A DNA stretch of 27,187 nt, from positions 1-27,187 of the IMG/VR virus record IMGVR_UViG_3300030012_003198. The stretch is one strand, 5' to 3'. The stretch is from a virus. Shown piece by piece: positions 21,890 to 27,187 of this stretch. Position 1 is the stretch's first letter, and each line of letters begins with the position of its first letter. Both the position numbers and the translations under genes were made by a program. A model generated the notes under the pieces. It was not told the origin of the DNA and ran no database searches. It was given only the letters and a program-made list of their open reading frames with translations.

Positions 21890-22308
21890 TATAAATATGT
21901 TTTAAATAATTTTTCTAAATCTGTAACAACCTCTTTTACACAAGAATTACATGTAGTTAGTTTTCTTTTGGTGTTAAAAACCCTATTATATATATCTAAT
22001 AACTTCTGTTGTTTTTCAGGTGTAATTGTTAATCTTCTATCTTGAAACCAGTTAGATAAAAAATTATATTCTTTTTCATTTAAACATTTAGCTCTGTGAT
22101 ATGGCAAAACTTTATTTAATTTTTTTTTACGCTCATCACAACCACAATCTTCACCAGCTATAAATTCTACCATTTTTTTAATACCAGTCATATGTGTAAA
22201 TTTTTCTATCGTATCGCCTACACCTTTTGATTTATTTTGATTTTCTAAATCAAATTTTTTTTTCCAATTTTTATATTCTTTTGTTCTTTTATCTTTTGGT
22301 TTTTTCAT
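21889..22308 (-). CDS. 139-aa Cys-containing protein, conserved-looking, function unknown
   Basis: The N-terminus is highly basic (MKKPKDKRTKEYKNWKKKFD). GVGDTIEKFTHMTGIKKMVE at 30-49 and AGEDCGCDERKKKLNKVLPY follow, then CNSC near residue 119. CxC plus CxxC could form a zinc site. I remember the GVGDTIEKFT...GEDCGCDERK phrase as recurring in Bacteroidetes phages close to the replication genes, without known function. It follows the sigma-like gene by 2 bases. A DNA- or RNA polymerase-binding protein is possible. Confidence 0.6.
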   Translation of the reverse strand: MKKPKDKRTKEYKNWKKKFDLENQNKSKGVGDTIEKFTHMTGIKKMVEFIAGEDCGCDERKKKLNKVLPYHRAKCLNEKEYNFLSNWFQDRRLTITPEKQQKLLDIYNRVFNTKRKLTTCNSCVKEVVTDLEKLFKTYL

Positions 22309-22310
22309 TA

Positions 22311-22823
22311 TTATATTTTTTTATATTCAATCCAATCTTTATTATACTTTTCTTTTATTTTACTTTTACAGTTTTTTAAAGTGTTAAATATACTAACCCA
22401 ACTTATTTGTGTTTCTTTAGCTATTTTTCTTATACTCATCCCACTATCTCTATATAACTTAAATAGTTTCTTATCATACCAATGCCAATCTTCAATTTCG
22501 TTATCAATTAATTCGCATATTTTATTATATGCTTTTTGCTCATCTAATGTATTTTTATATTCTATTTTATAATTTTCTAATTTAACTTTTTTAATTTTAT
22601 GCTTAGCATTATAATATTGATAATAAGTACTTCTAAGTGTAAAAAAAATGTAACCTCTATTAGCTTTACCATTAGTTATAATCTTATTTGGGTCAGCATA
22701 TTTATGTAATATTAAATACATTTCTTGTACTATATCTTCAGCATATTCATATTCACCAAAAGAATTTATTATATTAATCCATTCTTTATGATCTTTAGCA
22801 ATAATTTCTAACCATTGTGACAC
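22311..22823 (-). CDS. Sigma-70-family-like factor
   Basis: This 170-residue protein has the size and layout of an ECF-type sigma. Region 2 is represented by EYEYAEDIVQEMYLILHKYA at 24-43, close to the consensus DAEDLVQETFLRL. Residues 114-156 give a region-4-like helix-turn-helix (KLYRDSGMSIRKIAKETQIS followed by VSIFNTLKNCKSKIKEKY). It would direct RNA polymerase to phage promoters, and the three 31-bp repeats are obvious candidates. Region 4 of a sigma and a simple HTH are hard to tell apart by eye, so a phage transcription regulator that is not a true sigma remains possible. It follows the helicase gene by 12 bases. Confidence 0.7.
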   Translation of the reverse strand: MSQWLEIIAKDHKEWINIINSFGEYEYAEDIVQEMYLILHKYADPNKIITNGKANRGYIFFTLRSTYYQYYNAKHKIKKVKLENYKIEYKNTLDEQKAYNKICELIDNEIEDWHWYDKKLFKLYRDSGMSIRKIAKETQISWVSIFNTLKNCKSKIKEKYNKDWIEYKKI

Positions 22824-22835
22824 ATGTAAATATAA

Positions 22836-23753
22836 CTAAAATTTCAATATATCATTTATTTTAGTATTATTACAGTGTAATATATTAACACCTGCAAATT
22901 CAAAACCTATATTATTTTTAGTCATTCTTAATTTTATAGGTTGTTCAAGTGGTGTTGGTCTTCCTCCAGTTTCTACTTCTTTTATTTTTCTAACATGTAT
23001 TTCACTAATCATCCAATCTGTTGCGTGTTGTATATATCTATGAATAGTAAAAACATCATCAGCTCTATTACCCCATTTACCACCGCCTTCCACATCAGCT
23101 AAACTTGGTGGTATTGGTAAACCATTATATTGGTGTTCTTTTATATGTAATTTACGTAAAGCTTCAGTAACTGCGTGAGCATTTAACCAAATAGAAACAT
23201 TTTGATGTTTACAAAATAATCTAAACTCTGTTGCAACTTGATAATCATATTCATGAGTATTTATACCTCTTAAAATATTCCTATCTTTTATTAAACTATT
23301 ATATGGATCTATAAGAAAACCGTGGTAATCAAAACTTTCTTTTATTAATTTGGCCTCTATTAATAATTCGTTGTAATTATATAACTCATCAATTTCTATT
23401 ATTTGAAAAAAAGAATTAAACCAGTCTAATGTTTTTTGAATATTTTTATCAGTAATATTATTTACAGGTTTTCCAATTTTAAATTCTAATATTTTTCTAG
23501 CTATAGATTGTGATGTGTTTTCAGCAGAAAATACAAGCCATTTTATATTATGTTTAACTGTATATAATAGCATTAAATATAATATAACTGTAGTTTTACC
23601 TACATTCGCGTGTCCAAGAATTAAATTAAAATTGTTTTGTTTAAAACGTATATGTTCATCTATTTCAGGAATTCCTATTTTTAATCCTTGTTTTACCCTA
23701 CCATACTTAACATCTAATATTTGTTTTTCTAAATTATTTAAATTACTTAACAT
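22836..23753 (-). CDS. DnaB-type replicative helicase/RecA-fold ATPase
   Basis: The 305-residue protein is a RecA-fold ATPase with Walker A GHANVGKTT (47-55), FSAENTSQ at 75-82 (the DnaB SLEM-like loop), and Walker B FLIDPYN at 146-152. WLNAHAVTEALR at 189-200 holds the sensor His, and a loop with GGGKWGNRADDVF lies at 223-235. It lacks the DnaB N-terminal domain, so it is a minimal helicase or a helicase-like loader as found in small phages. It would unwind phage DNA ahead of the fork. It joins the SSB-like gene by a TAATG overlap. No primase or DNA polymerase is present in this window. Confidence 0.8.
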   Translation of the reverse strand: MLSNLNNLEKQILDVKYGRVKQGLKIGIPEIDEHIRFKQNNFNLILGHANVGKTTVILYLMLLYTVKHNIKWLVFSAENTSQSIARKILEFKIGKPVNNITDKNIQKTLDWFNSFFQIIEIDELYNYNELLIEAKLIKESFDYHGFLIDPYNSLIKDRNILRGINTHEYDYQVATEFRLFCKHQNVSIWLNAHAVTEALRKLHIKEHQYNGLPIPPSLADVEGGGKWGNRADDVFTIHRYIQHATDWMISEIHVRKIKEVETGGRPTPLEQPIKLRMTKNNIGFEFAGVNILHCNNTKINDILKF

Positions 23754-24052
23754 TAGAATATTAAATCATTGTCTTCTCTATCCTCGTTTTGTTCTGCATT
23801 ATTAACATTGTCAATTTTTTCTGCATTAACAATATTTCCATCATTCCACACTGTTCTGCCATTACCAATATAAATTTTAGGGGTCTTAAGATCTCTTTCT
23901 TCTTTTGTTTGACTATGTGTAACATTAACGTTTTGTCCGTATTTATTGGTTTCATCATTTAAAGTTACTACTATATTTAAATATTTTTCTTTTTCAATTT
24001 TTGATTTATCTATTTTAGTTAAATCTATGCTTATTGTATTTATTGATGCCAT
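23753..24052 (-). CDS. SSB-like phage protein
   Basis: The 99-residue protein has an OB-fold-like beta stretch (NTISIDLTKIDKSKIEKEKY, then LNIVVTLNDETNKYGQNVNV). It has a variable middle with KIYIGNGRTVW and an acidic tail ending EDNDLIF. An acidic C-terminus ending in an aromatic is the mark of single-strand binding proteins that dock partner enzymes. It lies between ERF and the helicase, where phages often encode SSB. The name rests on fold style and tail, not on a proven OB motif. A second reading frame of 65 codons inside the gene is rejected as a shadow. Confidence 0.55.
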   Translation of the reverse strand: MASINTISIDLTKIDKSKIEKEKYLNIVVTLNDETNKYGQNVNVTHSQTKEERDLKTPKIYIGNGRTVWNDGNIVNAEKIDNVNNAEQNEDREDNDLIF

Positions 24053-24057
24053 AATTA

Positions 24058-24477
24058 TTATTTTAAAATTTGATTTAATGGGTTTGAGTTAAAACTTTGT
24101 TTTTTTGGTTGATATTTATAACCAACGGTAGAGTTAGCGTCATCATCTTCAGCTTGTAAACCAAGTAATGAAACCAATGTATATCTTCTATAATAAGTGA
24201 TTGCCGAACCTATTTTTTGCGGATCTTGTATATCTGGTAATTTCATACTCGATTCTACACTTCCGCCATTTAAATCAACTATAACACTTCTTACTTGATT
24301 ATCAGTTATTGGTTGTATTAATACTAATTTATGTTTTTTTAACAAAGGATGTAACTGACCAATAAGGGAGTTTATATCAAAATATTTGCTTTTATAAAAT
24401 GGATTTTTGACATCTTTACTTATTGTTCCTATTTCTGATTGTAGCATATAAAGCTTATTGTATATGTTTGTTTCCAT
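24058..24477 (-). CDS. ERF-family single-strand annealing protein
   Basis: This 139-residue protein fits the ERF family: YKSKYFDINSLIGQLHPLLK at 28-47, then LVLIQPITDN, and DPQKIGSAITYYRRYTLVSL at 85-104 followed by LLGLQAEDDDAN. The GSAITYYRRYTL...GLQAEDDDAN motif is nearly diagnostic. It anneals complementary single strands during phage recombination and genome repair or circularisation. It is on the short side (ERF proteins are often 180-210) and the C-terminal region looks trimmed. It pairs functionally with the exonuclease at 17476-18501 and the SSB-like protein next to it. Confidence 0.9.
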   Translation of the reverse strand: METNIYNKLYMLQSEIGTISKDVKNPFYKSKYFDINSLIGQLHPLLKKHKLVLIQPITDNQVRSVIVDLNGGSVESSMKLPDIQDPQKIGSAITYYRRYTLVSLLGLQAEDDDANSTVGYKYQPKKQSFNSNPLNQILK

Positions 24478-24480
24478 GTT

Positions 24481-24603
24481 TTAATTGTTTATTAAATTAT
24501 CTTGTTTTTCTTTTTCAAGTTTTATTGTTAATTCTTCAACTTGATTCTCTAATTGTTCTACTCTTTTACGTAGTGCTATGATTGAAGCTAAATGATATTC
24601 CAT
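24481..24603 (-). CDS. 40-aa coiled-coil protein
   Basis: The product starts MEYHLASIIALRKRVEQLEN and goes on in clean heptads (QVEELTIKLEKEKQD), so it should form a short coiled coil. The ATG lies 26 bases after the promoter-like boxes at 24629-24655, and the stop lies 3 bases before the ERF start. It is the first gene of the replication transcript. It may be a small regulatory or partner peptide; no function is known. Confidence 0.6.
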   Translation of the reverse strand: MEYHLASIIALRKRVEQLENQVEELTIKLEKEKQDNLINN

Positions 24604-24628
24604 ATTTAAAGTTTTTAATTGTTTAATA

Positions 24629-24655
24629 CAAATATATAAAAAAAAATTAAACAAA
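24629..24655 (-). promoter_or_regulatory. Bacteroidetes-type promoter before the replication genes
   Basis: On the minus strand TTTG (24655-24652) is followed after 15 bases by TATATTTG (24636-24629), an exact match to the -7 box TAnnTTTG. The spacer equals that of the 31-bp repeats within one base. It lies 26 bases before the 40-aa gene and directly after a terminator, as needed for a new transcript. Confidence 0.65.
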
Positions 24656-24686
24656 AAAAAGGGATAAAAATTAATTTACCCCTTTT
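24653..24686 (-). terminator. Rho-independent terminator after the NinG-like gene
   Basis: On the minus strand AAAAGGGGTAAA pairs with TTTATCCCTTTT through 12 pairs including one G-U, with a 6-base loop, followed by further T. It lies 46 bases after the NinG stop and directly before the promoter boxes at 24629-24655, separating two transcripts. Confidence 0.8.
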
Positions 24687-24705
24687 CAAACAAGAAAAAA
24701 CTAGG

Positions 24706-24728
24706 AAAACAAATTGCCAAGTGGCAAT
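24706..24728 (-). terminator. First of two tandem terminator hairpins after the NinG-like gene
   Basis: On the minus strand ATTGCC and GGCAAT form a 6-bp stem with the loop ACTT, followed by TTGTTTT. It starts 4 bases after the NinG stop. It is weaker than the hairpin at 24653-24686 and may serve as backup. Confidence 0.55.
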
Positions 24729-24731
24729 CTT

Positions 24732-25139
24732 CTACAAATATAATTCTTTTTTTATATTTTCTACCAACTGTTTATATCTATCTATCATTATTAACAAATC
24801 ATCATTACTAAATTTTACAATTTTTTTAGATTGTATTAATAATTTTTCAGGTAATTCTTTACCATATTCCTCTTGTAATTTCAAACCGTATTTATACTGT
24901 TCTCCATATCTCATAACATTGCAAGAATAACACTGTACTTGTGAATTTAATTCTTCCCATCTCGTTGAGTAATGTTTTCTAGATTGAAAATGACCACATT
25001 GCATTTTTTTAAAATGATCTTTTTTGCCACAAGTATAACATTCTACAAAACCAAGTTTATTTGCTTTTCTTAATCTAATATATAATGAAAATATACTATC
25101 TAATTTTTTTATAATACCTTTTCTAGAAATTTTTCTCAT
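24732..25139 (-). CDS. NinG-like recombination protein
   Basis: The 135-residue protein is rich in metal-binding residues: CYTC (Cys34, Cys37), CGHF (Cys48, His50) and CYSC (Cys70, Cys73). It contains CGHFQSRKHYSTRWEELNSQ, a pattern shared with lambda NinG/Rap and HNH-like proteins. NinG is linked to recombination and cleavage of branched DNA. A generic HNH nuclease is the alternative, but the HFQSR...TRW...N stretch argues for NinG. It precedes the ERF/SSB/helicase transcript and is closed by two hairpin terminators. Its leader (25140-25310) carries a promoter-like box. Confidence 0.8.
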   Translation of the reverse strand: MRKISRKGIIKKLDSIFSLYIRLRKANKLGFVECYTCGKKDHFKKMQCGHFQSRKHYSTRWEELNSQVQCYSCNVMRYGEQYKYGLKLQEEYGKELPEKLLIQSKKIVKFSNDDLLIMIDRYKQLVENIKKELYL

Positions 25140-25310
25140 TATATACTAATATATTAATTTAATATAAATAAAAGAAAAGAAAAAAGAAAAAGAGTAAAAA
25201 GAAAAAAGAAAAGAAAAAGCCAGCAAAAAGAAAATAAATTAATTACCTGATCCAAGCAATGTCCAACTTTTTTAGGTTTTGCAAGTTTTTTTTAACAAAT
25301 ATATAAAAAA
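25140..25310 (-). promoter_or_regulatory. 171-base gene-free leader with -7 box and pyrimidine tract
   Basis: This is the longest gene-free stretch in the window. On the minus strand TATATTTG (25303-25296) matches the Bacteroidetes -7 box, although I see no good TTTG at the right distance upstream. Between it and the NinG ATG lies a nearly pure pyrimidine run on the minus strand (plus-strand purine tract 25170-25219 with one T). I found no ATG-started frame of note in it. A long 5' leader or part of an origin is possible. Confidence 0.4.
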
Positions 25311-25436
25311 TTACTTTCCTTGTCCTTTATATTTCTTTTTATATTTATTTTGTGTGCGAGATGCATTCTTAGAGTGCACTCCTGGTCTTTTCTTTTTTGG
25401 TTTATAGTGATACTTAGATATATTACTTTTAGCCAT
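25311..25436 (-). CDS. 41-aa basic protein, conserved-looking
   Basis: The product starts MAKSNISKYHYKPKKKRPGV and continues HSKNASRTQNKYKKKYKGQG. It is extremely basic (Lys, Arg, His). I recall the phrase KKKRPGVHSKN followed by KKYKGQG from marine and flavobacterial phages, always as a tiny gene near lysis or terminal genes. It is joined to the holin by a TAATG overlap. Nucleic acid binding is likely from charge; the function is unknown. Confidence 0.7.
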   Translation of the reverse strand: MAKSNISKYHYKPKKKRPGVHSKNASRTQNKYKKKYKGQGK

Positions 25437-25834
25437 TAAAGCTTTTTTATTTTTTCAACACTTCGACCACCAAAATAAGCTCCAATAACTGTTATTAATA
25501 CCAACTGTAGTAAGTCAGTCCATTTTTCCTCTACTTGAAAACTTATACTACCTGAATCAATAAATACCAAAAGCACAGTAGATACTATTAAAAAAATAAG
25601 AACAAGTGGTCTAACTGATCTTGTCAAAGTGTTACCATGTTCTAAATCAGCTTTCCATCTTTCAGTAACATTTTTTTGCATATCTGCTTCCGCATTAATA
25701 AACACTTCTGTCATTTCCTTTTCAAACCTTGCTTTTTCTTCTTTACTAAAGGTGTGTTTATCTATTATTCCACTTATTGATTTAGCTATTCCACCACCTG
25801 CTCCTCCAAATATTTTTGCCAGTATATTTTTCAT
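25436..25834 (-). CDS. Holin (3-TM superfamily type)
   Basis: This 132-residue protein has an N-terminal Gly/Ala-rich helix (IFGGAGGGIAKSISGIID), a charged middle (KEEKARFEKEMTEVFINAEA), then two hydrophobic spans at about 76-92 (LVLIFLIVSTVLLVFID) and 108-122 (LLQLVLITVIGAYFGG), and a short charged end (RSVEKIKKL). RSVRPLVLIFLIVS with the later GAYFGGRSVEK matches the 3-TM holin family (GTA_holin_3TM). It lies two genes after the endolysin region and would form lysis holes in the inner membrane. Overlaps with neighbours are tight on both sides. Confidence 0.8.
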   Translation of the reverse strand: MKNILAKIFGGAGGGIAKSISGIIDKHTFSKEEKARFEKEMTEVFINAEADMQKNVTERWKADLEHGNTLTRSVRPLVLIFLIVSTVLLVFIDSGSISFQVEEKWTDLLQLVLITVIGAYFGGRSVEKIKKL

Positions 25835-25928
25835 ATATTAATTTTATAATTATTGTAAATAAAGTAAATGAGATAAAGTTTAAATGACTTTCTCCACAAA
25901 AACCGAGTAAATGTTCTATTAAGTTCAT
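25782..25928 (-). CDS. 48-aa small membrane protein overlapping the holin start
   Basis: The product starts MNLIEHLLGFCGESHLNFIS and has one hydrophobic segment (FTLFTIIIKLIY) and a basic, Trp-rich end (WRSRWWNS). Its last 53 bases overlap the holin gene in another frame. The phrase FCGESHLN is familiar from small lysis-region proteins of marine phages. The start follows the 29-aa gene by 2 bases. It may be an antiholin or accessory holin. The overlap lowers confidence. Confidence 0.5.
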   Translation of the reverse strand: MNLIEHLLGFCGESHLNFISFTLFTIIIKLIYEKYTGKNIWRSRWWNS

Positions 25929-25930
25929 AT

Positions 25931-26020
25931 TTAGTAGTTAAAAATTAAAGGTATTATAGTAACAGAAAGAGCAACCATTACAATTAAAAAACAAAGTAAT
26001 ATGTCTAATAAATCTTTCAC
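25931..26020 (-). CDS. 29-aa membrane peptide with GTG start
   Basis: The frame begins at a GTG that overlaps the preceding stop as GTGA, and ends 2 bases before the next ATG. The product MKDLLDILLCFLIVMVALSV continues TIIPLIFNY and is almost entirely one membrane helix. The exact coupling and hydrophobicity support it, although its size makes proof hard. It could be a holin partner or antiholin. Confidence 0.5.
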   Translation of the reverse strand: MKDLLDILLCFLIVMVALSVTIIPLIFNY

Positions 26021-26301
26021 TTAAATACTTTTTTTTCTATGTTATCTAATCTTCTGCTTTGCTGTTTTTCTATATTTTCTATTTTGTTTTCTAAAAATTC
26101 TATTTTTTGCTCAACTTTAGATATATCTTGAGCAGGAGGTAGAAGTTTTGCAGATTCTATTTCAGTTTGCAGAGTTGTATATGTAAATATTAAAGATGAA
26201 ATCCCACCTATTAATAATATCAATGTTTTCAAATCTAAATTTAAATCTGGTTTTCCATCTGAATCTATATCAATTCCTACTTTTTTATCTTCTATACTCA
26301 T
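26017..26301 (-). CDS. Membrane-anchored coiled-coil protein in the lysis cassette
   Basis: The 94-residue protein has an acidic N-terminus (MSIEDKKVGIDIDSDGKPDL), one transmembrane helix at about 26-41 (TLILLIGGISSLIFTY) and a C-terminal coiled coil (KVEQKIEFLENKIENIEKQQ). A membrane anchor with a periplasmic coiled coil is the layout of an inner-membrane spanin, and the lipoprotein encoded at 26772-27107 could be its outer-membrane partner. It sits between the endolysin (TAATG overlap) and the tiny membrane proteins. A holin-associated or tail-related protein is the alternative. Confidence 0.55.
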   Translation of the reverse strand: MSIEDKKVGIDIDSDGKPDLNLDLKTLILLIGGISSLIFTYTTLQTEIESAKLLPPAQDISKVEQKIEFLENKIENIEKQQSRRLDNIEKKVFK

Positions 26302-26765
26302 TAGCTATTTGTTATATCTATATATTTTGTTTTACCATCATCTCTGACAGCTTTTAGTATTCTGTTTCTGTTTTTTTCTTCACTTACATAAGATACGTGA
26401 ACCCAGTCAGGATTTTCTTCGTTTCCAAATTCCCATATCATTTGATCAAAATTAAGTTCATCTTTTATAAATTTGAACATTTCTGCATTTGTTTTATGTC
26501 CATATATATCGTCTATATCCATAGCCTTGCCCTGACAATGTTGACTTCTACTGCTTCCTCCAATTGCTTCGTTCAAAGCTGTTGACCTATAAAAGCTATT
26601 TATCTTTATTGCACCACCTACCCACGCTCTAAGAGGTTCAAACACCTTTTCTGCTAATTCTTTCATATTACTAAGTGCATCTCCATTAGGAGTATTATTA
26701 ATGCCTAAACGTAAAGCTGTAATACTTTTAGTTGCTTCTTTTTCTGAAATATGTTGACTAATCAT
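26301..26765 (-). CDS. Endolysin, peptidase M15 family
   Basis: The 154-residue protein matches M15A-type zinc peptidases. It has SFYRSTALNEAIGGSSRSQH at 57-76 with His76, Asp83 in GKAMDIDD, and His123 in WVHVSY. These are the three metal ligands, and a Glu near residue 112 (WEFGNE) may be catalytic. Such enzymes cut cross-links in peptidoglycan (D-Ala or L-Ala-D-Glu bonds). It has no signal peptide, so it needs the holin to cross the membrane. It precedes the coiled-coil membrane protein by a TAATG overlap. Confidence 0.9.
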   Translation of the reverse strand: MISQHISEKEATKSITALRLGINNTPNGDALSNMKELAEKVFEPLRAWVGGAIKINSFYRSTALNEAIGGSSRSQHCQGKAMDIDDIYGHKTNAEMFKFIKDELNFDQMIWEFGNEENPDWVHVSYVSEEKNRNRILKAVRDDGKTKYIDITNS

Positions 26766-26771
26766 AATTTA

Positions 26772-27107
26772 TTATTTACTATTTCTTTTCTCTTTAATTA
26801 AATCCATATCCTTTCTCGAAATATCTTTTGATTCAAATTTTGAATTATTATTTGAATTATTATTTGATTCGTAAGTTTTATGATTTGAATAAATATTAGT
26901 GTTATACTTCCATCCATTATAATAATAGGAATCATACATATTACTATACATAGGATAGATTGTTTGGTATATATTAGGTCTTATTCTGTTTATAGGTATT
27001 AGTATCGTATCTCCCTCTGTTGTTACTGCTAAAACGTGCTTAATAACAGGTTTGGGTGTATATGTTCCACAACTGATTATAAATAATAAAATAAATAATA
27101 CTCTCAT
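26772..27107 (-). CDS. Small lipoprotein, possible outer-membrane spanin
   Basis: The 111-residue protein starts MRVLFILLFIISCGTYTPKP, a short type II signal peptide with the lipobox IISC and Cys13 as the lipidation site. A Tyr/Asn/Ser-rich mature part follows, with low-complexity Asn-Ser repeats near residues 81-90 and a charged Lys/Asp end. Lipoproteins next to an endolysin are often Rz1-like spanins that fuse the inner and outer membranes. The coiled-coil membrane protein at 26017-26301 is the candidate partner. The role is inferred; it could also be a superinfection exclusion lipoprotein. Confidence 0.65.
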   Translation of the reverse strand: MRVLFILLFIISCGTYTPKPVIKHVLAVTTEGDTILIPINRIRPNIYQTIYPMYSNMYDSYYYNGWKYNTNIYSNHKTYESNNNSNNNSKFESKDISRKDMDLIKEKRNSK

Positions 27108-27112
27108 TTTAA

Positions 27113-27187
27113 TTAATTTGTTGACCTACGCCTTGATTGTGTGTTTTCTAACATAATTACATTAATACGATTTTGTATTTCTTCTTG
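27113..27187 (-). CDS. C-terminal fragment of a gene cut by the window edge
   Basis: The frame is open from the window edge to a TAA at 27113 and encodes the last 24 residues, QEEIQNRINVIMLENTQSRR followed by RSTN. It appears helical and charged. Its stop lies 5 bases before the lipoprotein ATG, as tight as elsewhere. Too little is visible to assign a function; a fibre-associated or lysis-adjacent gene is expected from position. Confidence 0.5.
   Translation of the reverse strand, partial: QEEIQNRINVIMLENTQSRRRSTN

Noticed and set aside
23761-23958. A 65-codon frame on the minus strand inside the SSB-like gene
   Set aside because: It overlaps the better frame completely, has no coupling to a neighbour and reads as Lys/Ile/Met-rich noise.
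25296-25303. TATATTTG as a confirmed promoter of the NinG gene
   Set aside because: No TTTG box is seen at 15-21 bases upstream, so only a candidate is listed within the leader.
603-25841. Open frames of 60-118 codons on the plus strand (for example 18459-18815 and 21077-21388)
   Set aside because: All lie opposite well-supported minus-strand genes, have odd hydrophobic or Ser/Leu-rich compositions typical of antisense frames, and show no operon-like spacing.
1-27187. tRNA genes, CRISPR arrays, integrase or IS elements
   Set aside because: None seen: no cloverleaf-like GC-rich block, no regularly spaced repeats other than the three widely separated 31-mers, and no recombinase motif. Nothing here supports a temperate lifestyle.

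Overview
The window reads as a large part of the genome of a tailed phage (siphovirus-like) of an AT-rich Bacteroidetes host, probably a marine flavobacterium. The host call rests on several things: strongly AT-rich sequence, almost no Shine-Dalgarno-like sites, A-rich leaders, promoter-like TTTG...TATATTTG boxes, and head and tail proteins of the kind I recognise from flavobacterial phages. Every supported gene lies on the minus strand, so transcription runs from high to low coordinates. Genes are packed edge to edge and many share TAATG or ATGA stop/start junctions. No gene-free stretch exceeds about 170 bases. I saw no tRNA, IS element or CRISPR array. Both ends cut a gene.

Layout in transcription order. 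(1) 27187-25311, lysis: a cut gene, a short lipoprotein, an M15 peptidase endolysin, a membrane/coiled-coil protein, two tiny membrane proteins, a three-TM-type holin and a small basic protein. (2) 25139-21620, replication and recombination: a NinG-like protein, paired terminators, a promoter, then a 40-aa coiled coil, ERF annealing protein, SSB-like protein, DnaB-type ATPase, sigma-like factor and two unknown proteins. (3) 21565-19122, an overlapping five-gene operon: unknown, MazG-like, HxGH nucleotidyltransferase, a homologue of T4 DNA beta-glucosyltransferase, and a dCMP hydroxymethylase-like enzyme. (4) 19070-15331: unknown, MazG, PD-(D/E)XK exonuclease, unknown, DnaA-domain-IV-like protein, small and large terminase. 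(5) 15257-14301: five very small genes. (6) 14259-7295, tail: a chaperone-like gene with a -1 frameshift signal, tail terminator-like, gp10-like, two large tail proteins, a small protein and the tape measure. (7) 7260-1, head and the rest: XkdF-like protease, Cys-rich 46-mer, scaffold, capsid, tail tube, unknown, portal, connector and the start of a fibre-like protein.

The most striking content is operon (3). It looks like a DNA hypermodification pathway: 5-hydroxymethylcytosine made at the nucleotide level, then glycosylated on DNA by a T4 Bgt-like enzyme, with a nucleotidyltransferase that may build a non-standard sugar or polyol donor. An identical 31-bp sequence sits just upstream of operons (3), (4) and (5) and at no other position I found. 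It is probably a phage promoter, and the phage carries a sigma-like protein that could read it.

The second strong observation is a U_UUU_UUU slippery heptamer inside the chaperone-like gene. The -1 frame beyond it is open for 84 codons and ends exactly at the TAATG junction with the next gene. All functional calls are from reading motifs and from memory of the families; no search was run.
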